Both the position numbers and the translations under genes were made by a program. Positions 1-5,833 of a stretch of DNA of 6,310 bases are shown in pieces. This DNA comes from Micrococcales bacterium (GTDB lineage: Bacteria; Actinomycetota; Actinomycetes; S36-B12; UBA10799): assembly GCA_023252115.1 (NCBI GenBank), contig JAHEXM010000111.1:1-6310 (forward strand). The letters run 5' to 3'. A model generated the notes under the pieces. It had not been told where the DNA came from. It worked only from the letters and a program-made list of their open reading frames with translations, and ran no database searches. How positions within the stretch are numbered: the stretch's first letter is position 1; each line of letters starts with the position of its first letter.

Positions 1-2
1 TG

Positions 3-2075
3 ATGCAGATCCGTGGAAACGTGCTGGGCCAGCTTCCACTAGAGACTGACATGAATGCCACCCAGGCCTCCGATGGCAAAAAGGTCGAACTTGCCTCGAC
101 ACCCGAGAGCGGAAAGATTGAGAGCGCGTCGCTGGGCGCAGCAACTGTCGACAATGCTCAGGTCGGTATCGCCCTGGACACCTCACAGCCAACGGCGCTT
201 GGGACTGACCTCGCTAAGAACCCCGATGCCTACAAAGAGCCTGCGTCGAAAGAGTCCCCGGGTGTGTCCTTCGCTGGCAGCTTGCCAATCGGCAAACAGA
301 AGCTAGATGTTGCAGGTCGAGCTTCATTCGCCGATGGCAAGATCAAATTGAAGCTCGGCGCGAAGTCGAATGAGCTGGCGTTCGGCTCATTCAAAGTGAA
401 GAACCCCCAGGTCGAGGCAGGCGTCAGTTTCATCGTTGCCGAAAAGAAACTTGGCGACGACTTCAGCCTCAGAGCCAAGGGTGACGCAGAGATGCTCGGG
501 ACGACCGCCGGCGTCGACATCGACATGGCGTATGCGGGCGGCACTGTTAGCAGCTTCAAGGGCACCCTCGGCGTCCCTAAAGGAATGAAGGTCGGCAGCA
601 AGGTCGTGGTCAAGGGCGCAGGCTCGATCGGCTGGACGTCAACGAGTGGCTTGAGTGTCAACATTGGTTCAGCTGAAGAGAAGACCAGTCTCGCCTCCGT
701 CGAGGTGTGCACCGCTGGTGCCAAAGACGTAATGAACGGTCCGACGAAGGTCGGTGCCGAGTGTGAAGCCGGCGGCAGCATCGGCTTGACAAATGCCTAC
801 TTGACCGTCAATCCAGGAGGCTTCAGCACCGCGGGAAATCTGAATCTCGGCAAGACACTAAACGCGCGCGTGAACGGTGCGTACTGGTCAACACCGGATG
901 GCAAAAACGACAAGGTCGAATTCGCTGGCAACAATTACGTGGCACGCCCCGGCGATTACAGCTTCGGAGTCACAGACGCGAAGATCACGATGCCGACCGG
1001 GCAAGTATCCGCAAGCGTCGCGGTCGCCAAGTTCAAGCGGGGCGGCGACGAGATTGATGGTGCCCGACTCGGGTTCGAAACGCCGGTAATGAATGGGCGC
1101 ATTGGCTTTGACGGAACGTTCGATTCCGGCGGCAAGTTCACCGCCACTGGCACGGCTCAAAACATCAGCCTCGGTGGCTTCAAGATTGACCAAGGAAAGG
1201 CCACGGTCTCGAACGCTAGTGGCTCAGTAGCGGTGGACCTAGATCTCAAAGCGAAGCTCCTCGGAACAACGCAAATCGACTTCGTCGGGCAGTACCGAAA
1301 TATCAACGGCTCCGTCGGCGTCAGGATGCGTGGCTCACTCAATATCGAATTTGCCTCTGGCTCAAAGGGCGAGGGCAGCGCAACGTATTCCAACTTCCCG
1401 GAGGATGCCGGATTCGGGCTCGGCTTCAAATTGAAAGTGGCGGGTGGCACCGAGGTTGAGTTCTTAGGAGTGCTGCGCAAGGTCAATTCCGAAACGCTGT
1501 ACCGAGTCAAGGGTGCCGTTGCGGTTCCGGTTTCACCAGGTGTCGTGGCCGGTGGCATGGTGCAACTCGATAACTGCGTGGACACCGGCGCATATGCCTG
1601 TACAACGGCGCGCAAGATCAACAACGAGACTACACCCCTACTGACGATCGGTGCCTCTGCCAAGGTCGGCGGCGGTCTCATCGATATCAGCGTCAAGGGT
1701 GATGCGCGGTTCGATGGCGCGTTCCGTCTGGTCGGTGAAGGGCGCGCCGGACGTCGCTTCGGTCCATACAGCTTTGGGATCGGCAGCGCGGAGGCAGGTT
1801 TCGACATGTTCATCTCGGCATGCATGGCGAATGAGAAGGCGACCAAGAAGGCCGGCAACGCCGAGTTGATGGGTTGTGGCAAGAACAAGGACCAGCCGTG
1901 GGAAGCATCGCTGGATGGCGGCGCCTGGATCAAGGGAACTGCCGGTTACGGGTGGTTTAGCAAGTCGGGTCAGATCGACGTGAGAGTTCGGGGACGAATG
2001 GGTCCGACCGAGTCGAAGTACTGCGCCAGCGGGAGTTTCATTGGGCTCAGTTTCAGCTTCGGAGAGTGTCCATGA
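3..2075 (+). CDS. Large beta-strand-rich, glycine-rich repeat protein (5'-partial), probably exported
   Basis: The frame is open from the left edge to TGA 2073-2075. The first ATG lies only two bases inside the window with no visible ribosome binding site or signal peptide, so this is most likely the C-terminal part of a longer protein. The 690 visible residues are rich in Gly, Ser, Val and Lys, with alternating polar/hydrophobic strand patterns and no transmembrane helix. Internal repetition is visible: residues 105-190 resemble 370-446 (landmarks GSFKV/GGFKI, MLGTT/LLGTT, KGTL/RGSL), and GDYSFGV (317-323) recurs as GPYSFGI (587-593). Eight cysteines (236, 254, 525, 533, 607, 625, 674, 689) suggest disulfides and hence export. 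The protein ends in a strand-like FSFGECP. The pattern recalls long repetitive beta proteins such as AsmA/TamB-like or adhesin-like proteins, but no diagnostic motif is seen and the function is unknown. Codons favour C or G at the third position, as expected of a real gene. It lies just upstream of the lipoprotein array on the same strand. Confidence 0.85.
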   Translation: MQIRGNVLGQLPLETDMNATQASDGKKVELASTPESGKIESASLGAATVDNAQVGIALDTSQPTALGTDLAKNPDAYKEPASKESPGVSFAGSLPIGKQKLDVAGRASFADGKIKLKLGAKSNELAFGSFKVKNPQVEAGVSFIVAEKKLGDDFSLRAKGDAEMLGTTAGVDIDMAYAGGTVSSFKGTLGVPKGMKVGSKVVVKGAGSIGWTSTSGLSVNIGSAEEKTSLASVEVCTAGAKDVMNGPTKVGAECEAGGSIGLTNAYLTVNPGGFSTAGNLNLGKTLNARVNGAYWSTPDGKNDKVEFAGNNYVARPGDYSFGVTDAKITMPTGQVSASVAVAKFKRGGDEIDGARLGFETPVMNGRIGFDGTFDSGGKFTATGTAQNISLGGFKIDQGKATVSNASGSVAVDLDLKAKLLGTTQIDFVGQYRNINGSVGVRMRGSLNIEFASGSKGEGSATYSNFPEDAGFGLGFKLKVAGGTEVEFLGVLRKVNSETLYRVKGAVAVPVSPGVVAGGMVQLDNCVDTGAYACTTARKINNETTPLLTIGASAKVGGGLIDISVKGDARFDGAFRLVGEGRAGRRFGPYSFGIGSAEAGFDMFISACMANEKATKKAGNAELMGCGKNKDQPWEASLDGGAWIKGTAGYGWFSKSGQIDVRVRGRMGPTESKYCASGSFIGLSFSFGECP
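2061..2074 (+). promoter_or_regulatory. Alternative coupled start: GGAG plus ATGA overlap with the gene 1 stop
   Basis: GGAG at 2061-2064 is spaced seven bases from ATG 2072, whose last two bases belong to the TGA stop (2073-2075) of the upstream gene. This is a classic translational-coupling arrangement. The frame is open from here into the lipoprotein gene and would add a hydrophilic, acidic 28-residue N-terminal extension before the signal peptide. It may be an authentic alternative start, a coupling device, or chance. Confidence 0.35.
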
Positions 2076-2141
2076 TGACGCAGGAATCAGAGAATGTGGA
2101 AAACGAGACTCAGGATCGAGTTCATTCAGATCAATCGAGCG

Positions 2142-2148
2142 AAGGTGG
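2142..2148 (+). promoter_or_regulatory. Ribosome binding site deciding the ATG 2156 start
   Basis: AAGGTGG lies seven bases before ATG 2156, a near-consensus Shine-Dalgarno sequence. It supports initiation directly at the lipoprotein signal peptide rather than at the upstream in-frame starts (GTG 2066, ATG 2072, ATG 2075). Confidence 0.6.
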
Positions 2149-2155
2149 ACGACCG

Positions 2156-3889
2156 ATGAAACACAGTATCCGCTGGGCGAGCGCCGGGTTAGGGATAGCA
2201 GCATTGCTCTTGGCCGGATGTTCGTCGACCGCATCGACGAACAACTCCGTCACGGATCGCAACGCTGCGGCGCAGAATTCCTCCAATGCAGCAAACATTT
2301 CAAACGGTGACGATCTTTCCGCGATGCTCAAGAGCTCAAACGTGCAGTGCAAGTCTGGCGCCACAACATGGAACAAGCCTGCCGGGACCTCTCCTTTCGT
2401 TTTAGTTCGCGGGCAAGACCCAGAGCACAACGACAAGTGGCCAATAACGTTGACAGACGGCGGCGGCACGCGTGCGGTTGGATTCCAAGTGGACAGCTCG
2501 TCACGCATAGTTGATGCAACGGGTTCACCCATCGAGATTCCTCGTCCCGAATTGACCAGTAACGCTACCTGCACTGCAGATGGCGGCAACACCGTATTTG
2601 CTTTGGGTAGGTGGGAAGAGATCAATGCACTACGCCTCGCGGGGAATAGTGACTGCGTAATAGGACCGGGCAAGACTTCGGGCAATGAATTGAGAGTTGG
2701 TAACTGTGAGCGGGGAATGACAGGTAACGCAAAGCAGCGCCTTAACATCGATTTCAAAAATGGTCACTTGATTGTCGACGGCAACTGCGCGTTTACCGAG
2801 GGCCACGATCGTTTACCAAGTGTCCGAGTTGGGGACAAGTCTCGCAGCGGTCACAATTGTTGGAGCGGAATTTACGCCGATCAACAGTTGCGCAACAACC
2901 AGAGGTGTTTGTTTGCTTATGCTGACCCAACATCAAACAAATATGCGTTGCGATATCTCAAGGAAAGTGACAGGAATGACCAGTGCCAGAGTCCCAATAG
3001 CCGTTTTACGTTTGGAAAACTAGCGGTCCTCAACAGTGACATTAAGGGCGTCGCCAGCTTCGCTCCAATCAAAGGGCTCCCCGATCTGCCCGCCGTGACC
3101 GTAACGGCGGCTGGTCCACCGAGTTGCGCACCTTCAGGTAAGCCGGAACCCTACGCTTGCACCACTCGCCAATCGTTTGACGCGGTACAGACGGCAAACC
3201 TGAGTCAAACCGCGTTCGGAAGCGCCAAGTTGTGGAACTTGCCGGTTCGGGTAGCAGTAGAGAACTTATCGGGCGCACCAATAGGGGTTTCATCGGCTAC
3301 AAACTTTGACACAACCAAAGCGACTTCGGCCAAAGCTGGCTCGGACCTGTCGAGTATGGCTCCAATGAACTCACCGGCGGTGCAGGCTCTCGAGCAGGAC
3401 GAGTCAACGGCGAGCGCATCGGGATCGCCGACATTCGCCCGACTCGTGAACTCAGGTGGTGATGCGCAGGTTCCAAATTCGCAAGTCACCATGAGGATTG
3501 CTTTGACGACCGGCGACGCGCACGCAGCGACAGCCTGCGCTGGCCATGGCGACTACACGGCAACGGTGAACGGTTCTGACTGCGGCTACATCGATGTCGC
3601 CTTAAACGTCCCCGGCGGAGCTGCTGGTAGTGAACGCATCTCGGCCGTGAAGTGGGGTTGCCGGGTAGGCGGATTCGCGGATTCAAACAAGAACTCGCGC
3701 TTTGTTGAGGTAAAGCTCGACGATTCAAACCCAGGCAACGCCAGTTCACTTGCCGCCGGCGGCTTCCTACCGCTGAAGGTCGTTATCCATGACGACGTCA
3801 GCGATCCTGAGGGCGACTTCACGAGGTGCCGATCGGTGAAGAAGAGCCCCGGCAGTGTTCCGACAGACGAATCAATCCAGGTGTCCTAG
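2156..3889 (+). CDS. Cysteine-rich lipoprotein with beta-trefoil-like segment (array member 1)
   Basis: The 577-residue product starts at ATG 2156, preceded by AAGGTGG seven bases upstream. This start gives a typical lipoprotein signal: K2, R6, a hydrophobic core, and lipobox LLAGC with Cys22, followed by the Ser/Thr/Asn-rich tether SSTASTNNSVT. Lipid anchoring on the outer face of the cytoplasmic membrane, or beyond, is expected. Residues 61-140 contain CKSG and RAVGFQ motifs shared with the next gene. Residues 165-294 form three lobes of 40-45 residues (starting DC166-167, NC210-211, RC250-251) resembling a ricin-B/CBM13 beta-trefoil, with AKQRLNI where QxW-type motifs would sit. A middle beta-rich part includes KLWNLPV (358-364). 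The C-terminal domain, 444-546, carries DCGYIDV, PGG, WGCRVGG and SLAAGGFLPL. Fourteen cysteines besides Cys22 (65, 139, 167, 184, 211, 235, 251, 277, 324, 335, 461, 476, 502, 558) all match the paralog at 4014. The frame stays open upstream to ATG 2072, so a start adding 28 residues before the signal is possible but less likely. Family name and function are not recognised. Confidence 0.9.
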   Translation: MKHSIRWASAGLGIAALLLAGCSSTASTNNSVTDRNAAAQNSSNAANISNGDDLSAMLKSSNVQCKSGATTWNKPAGTSPFVLVRGQDPEHNDKWPITLTDGGGTRAVGFQVDSSSRIVDATGSPIEIPRPELTSNATCTADGGNTVFALGRWEEINALRLAGNSDCVIGPGKTSGNELRVGNCERGMTGNAKQRLNIDFKNGHLIVDGNCAFTEGHDRLPSVRVGDKSRSGHNCWSGIYADQQLRNNQRCLFAYADPTSNKYALRYLKESDRNDQCQSPNSRFTFGKLAVLNSDIKGVASFAPIKGLPDLPAVTVTAAGPPSCAPSGKPEPYACTTRQSFDAVQTANLSQTAFGSAKLWNLPVRVAVENLSGAPIGVSSATNFDTTKATSAKAGSDLSSMAPMNSPAVQALEQDESTASASGSPTFARLVNSGGDAQVPNSQVTMRIALTTGDAHAATACAGHGDYTATVNGSDCGYIDVALNVPGGAAGSERISAVKWGCRVGGFADSNKNSRFVEVKLDDSNPGNASSLAAGGFLPLKVVIHDDVSDPEGDFTRCRSVKKSPGSVPTDESIQVS

Positions 3890-3975
3890 TCATGCAACGG
3901 CAACCGCGTCGGGAAGCGCACTCTGTGATAGCGCTGACCTGTTCGGGTACTGCTGACTTGCCAGCAAACCCAGTG

Positions 3976-3995
3976 TTGATCAAGGCTGCTGTAAT
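3976..3995 (+). promoter_or_regulatory. Putative promoter core before array member 2: palindrome plus extended -10
   Basis: TGCTGTAAT at 3987-3995 fits an extended -10 element (TGn followed by TGTAAT, five of six to TATAAT). The perfect 8-bp palindrome TTGATCAA (3976-3983) lies just upstream. No good -35 at 16-18 bp spacing is seen, as is common with extended -10 promoters. A start near 4002 would leave a very short leader holding GGAGGA. The whole block is conserved at 5796-5815. This is a motif-based inference only. Confidence 0.35.
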
Positions 3996-4004
3996 GAAAC
4001 GCGC

Positions 4005-4010
4005 GGAGGA
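4005..4010 (+). promoter_or_regulatory. Ribosome binding site of array member 2
   Basis: GGAGGA is a strong Shine-Dalgarno sequence. Its GGAGG core ends four bases before ATG 4014, slightly closer than usual. It fixes the start of the lipoprotein. Confidence 0.75.
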
Positions 4011-4013
4011 ATA

Positions 4014-5726
4014 ATGAGGTCAACAATTTTTCGAGCCGTTGTGCTGGTCGCCGTTTCCGGGCTCGTGGTGGCTGGATGTTCATCGACAGCATCGACGAAC
4101 AATTCCGTCACCAATCGAAGTGCTGGAGCGCAAACCACCCCCGCCGGACAGGTTTCAAACCCTGCCGAACTCACGGCGCTGCTCAAGACTTCAGACGTCA
4201 ACTGCAAATCTGGGGACACTGAATGGGAAAAGCGGGCAGGAAGCCCTCTTTTCAAGCCTTCCGAAGTGGACGAACCGAGCAACCTTGCTTGGCCGGGATG
4301 GTCGGCACGTGGTACTGGTCCGCGTGCAGTCGGCTTTCAAATGGACTCGGCATCTCGTCTTTTCAATACAAAGGGTGAGCTAATCGATCCTCGTCCCGAA
4401 ATGCACGGTTCCGCTACCTGCGGGGTTTCCGGCGGCGGCCCGCATTTCACTCTGAGCCAATTGCAAGAAATAAGTGTCCTGCATCCATCCAGAAGCAAAA
4501 CAGACTGCGTCATGACACAGTCGGCGCAGGACAACAAGTTAGTAGTTGCGCCGTGCGAAGAAGTGACGAGCAATGCCAAGCAGCGCCTGGACATTCGCTT
4601 CAATGGTCGCAAGTTGATGGTCGGTGAAGCATGCGCGGAAACCCCAACAGACTCAGACCCTCGCTTTGTTGTCGCTAGTGGTAAAAACTGCTGGCAAGGG
4701 GAGTTGCAAGGGGAGCCCCCCGACGAGCATTTGGTGGGACCCGGCGGGTTCTGCCTGTTCGTAAATGCGCCTAAGACTAATGGTCGCCCAACCCTCCGAG
4801 CTCCCAATCTCAGCAGTAGCGGCAAGTACTGCAATGGCAACATATTCTCATTTGGAAAATACGCAGTCCTCAACAGCGACTTCACAAGTGCGGCAACCTT
4901 TCAGACCGGAGATCTCGGCACCGCACCTGCCGTCGCCCTAAGCGCGGCAAGCCCGCCGCGTTGCGATACGGGCGGAAAGGCGCTGCCGTTTGCTTGCATA
5001 GCTCGTCAAGTGTTCCCAGCGCAAGCAGATGGGCAACTTCGAACGGCCTTGGCAAGTGCCACCCTGTGGAATCTACCGGTGCAACTTTCCGTAGTGAATC
5101 AAGCTGGCAGCCCGATGGCAGTTTCCACGTCATACGCCACCCACGAAAAGTTCGATTCCGGCAAACTGAACTCAGCAAAGGTTGGCTCTCAAACCACAGG
5201 CGCAAAGTTGATGGGCCAAGCGACCCAGGCGATTCTCAATCAAGACGATTCCACCTCCCCAACATTTGCTCGGCTGATTGACTCTGGAAACCCAGTGAAG
5301 GTCAGCGACAGCACTGTCACACTAAGAATTGCGACGACATCCGGAGACACCGACGCCGCGAAAGCATGTTCTGGGGCAGGCGCATTCACCGCCACTGTGC
5401 ACGGCGCGGAATGCGGGTACATCGACGTACAGGTCAAGATTCCTGGTGGGGTCGCGGGCAAAGACACCGTGTCAAGTATTGACTGGGGATGTCGGGTCGG
5501 CGGAATAGTTGACGGCATTCTCGACAAGCGGTTTGTCGAATTGTCCCTAGCCAAGCAAAAGCCAGGCAATCCAACGTCGCTTGCAGCTGGCGGATTCTTG
5601 CCACTTCAAATCACTGTGCGTGATACCGCCAGCGAGGACGAGTCATCAAGAACCTGCAATTCGGTCAAGCGGGAACGCGGTACGTTCTCGCAATTTACCC
5701 AGGATTTGGAACCGGGTTCGAGATAG
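4014..5726 (+). CDS. Cysteine-rich lipoprotein with beta-trefoil-like segment (array member 2)
   Basis: The 570-residue product starts at ATG 4014 after GGAGGA. The signal MRSTIFRAVVLVAVSGLVVAGC has basic residues at 2 and 7, a hydrophobic core, and lipobox VVAGC with Cys22. The tether CSSTASTNNSVT is identical to that of the preceding paralog. Co-linear shared blocks include NCKSG (63-67), RAVGFQ (104-109), NAKQRLDI (187-194), FSFGKYAVLNSD (278-289), TLWNLPV (350-356), SPTFARL (415-421), ECGYIDV (466-472), WGCRVGG (491-497) and SLAAGGFLPL (522-531). Fourteen non-lipid cysteines (64, 136, 165, 181, 207, 226, 247, 273, 317, 328, 452, 467, 493, 548) all align with the paralog, arguing for up to seven conserved disulfides in an exported protein. 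Residues 164-289 fit three beta-trefoil-like lobes (starts DC165, AC207, FC247), an inference by eye. The charged C-terminal tail differs from the paralog. The gene lies 124 bases after the previous gene. Function is unknown; glycan or ligand binding is a guess from the lobed segment. Confidence 0.92.
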   Translation: MRSTIFRAVVLVAVSGLVVAGCSSTASTNNSVTNRSAGAQTTPAGQVSNPAELTALLKTSDVNCKSGDTEWEKRAGSPLFKPSEVDEPSNLAWPGWSARGTGPRAVGFQMDSASRLFNTKGELIDPRPEMHGSATCGVSGGGPHFTLSQLQEISVLHPSRSKTDCVMTQSAQDNKLVVAPCEEVTSNAKQRLDIRFNGRKLMVGEACAETPTDSDPRFVVASGKNCWQGELQGEPPDEHLVGPGGFCLFVNAPKTNGRPTLRAPNLSSSGKYCNGNIFSFGKYAVLNSDFTSAATFQTGDLGTAPAVALSAASPPRCDTGGKALPFACIARQVFPAQADGQLRTALASATLWNLPVQLSVVNQAGSPMAVSTSYATHEKFDSGKLNSAKVGSQTTGAKLMGQATQAILNQDDSTSPTFARLIDSGNPVKVSDSTVTLRIATTSGDTDAAKACSGAGAFTATVHGAECGYIDVQVKIPGGVAGKDTVSSIDWGCRVGGIVDGILDKRFVELSLAKQKPGNPTSLAAGGFLPLQITVRDTASEDESSRTCNSVKRERGTFSQFTQDLEPGSR

Positions 5727-5730
5727 TCCG

Positions 5731-5762
5731 GTGAGGCGTAACCCAAGTGAGGCGTAGCCCAT
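5731..5762 (+). repeat. Two-copy 16-bp tandem repeat
   Basis: Two adjacent 16-bp units, 5731-5746 and 5747-5762, share GTGAGGCGTA followed by ACCCAA or GCCCAT, with two mismatches. They begin four bases after the stop codon of array member 2. The weak CCCA/TGGG pairing nearby (5758-5761 with 5768-5771) is too short and lacks a T-run, so it is not called a terminator. Function is unknown. Confidence 0.7.
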
Positions 5763-5795
5763 ACGAGTGGGACCTGAGTTGCGACAGACACCATG

Positions 5796-5815
5796 TTGAT
5801 CAAGGCTGCTGTAAT
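5796..5815 (+). promoter_or_regulatory. Putative promoter core before array member 3: palindrome plus extended -10
   Basis: The arrangement is identical to that before the previous gene: TTGATCAA at 5796-5803 and TGCTGTAAT at 5807-5815. The preceding sequence differs between the copies, so if a -35 or operator is needed it is not shared beyond this block. Confidence 0.35.
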
Positions 5816-5824
5816 GAAACGCGC

Positions 5825-5829
5825 GGAGG
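5825..5829 (+). promoter_or_regulatory. Ribosome binding site of array member 3
   Basis: GGAGG lies four bases before ATG 5834, the same spacing as in the upstream copy. It supports this start codon in a gene that runs off the window. Confidence 0.75.
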
Positions 5830-5833
5830 CATT

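Larger units (their letters stand above)
3973..4014 (+). other. Possible coupled micro-ORF before array member 2
   Basis: GTG 3973 (or the inner ATG 3994, with AAGG eight bases before it) opens a tiny frame reading MLIKAAVMKRAEE. It stops at TAA 4012-4014, whose last base is the first base of the lipoprotein ATG. The frame is open further back to ATG 3892, just after the previous gene's stop, which would give 40 residues, but that upstream part has no match at the second copy. It could be a leader peptide that couples translation, or chance in a conserved promoter segment. Confidence 0.25.
3974..4048 (+). repeat. 75-nt head repeat, copy 1 (upstream region, start and signal-peptide codons)
   Basis: This stretch matches 5794-5868 with only two mismatches (4010 and 4013), giving two perfect runs of 36 and 35 bases. 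It includes the last 40 bases upstream of ATG 4014 and the first 35 coding bases. Similarity stops sharply before 3974 and weakens after 4048, although the proteins remain homologous. Confidence 0.95.

Noticed and set aside
1157..1933. Long minus-strand open frame (258 codons) opposite gene 1
   Set aside because: It is antisense to a well-supported plus-strand gene, is rich in Pro/Ser/Arg as expected of a shadow frame in GC-rich DNA, and has no recognisable motif. The same applies to minus-strand frames at 230-781, 1638-2234, 2131-2757 and 4337-4885.
2076..2155. Independent promoter before the first lipoprotein gene
   Set aside because: No paired -35/-10 elements at acceptable spacing and no match to the palindrome/extended -10 block of the other two copies were seen.
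3958..3963. TTGCCA as a -35 box for array member 2
   Set aside because: It is 26 bases from the -10-like element, far beyond normal spacing, and is not preserved at the aligned position of the second copy.
3892..4014. A 40-codon frame filling the gap between the first two lipoprotein genes
   Set aside because: Only its last part is shared with the second copy, the ribosome binding site (AGGTG) is weak and third-position bias is poor. Only the short conserved end is kept, as a possible micro-ORF.
5758..5771. Possible terminator hairpin after array member 2
   Set aside because: The stem is only CCCA/TGGG with no following T-run. No convincing intrinsic terminator was found in either intergenic gap.
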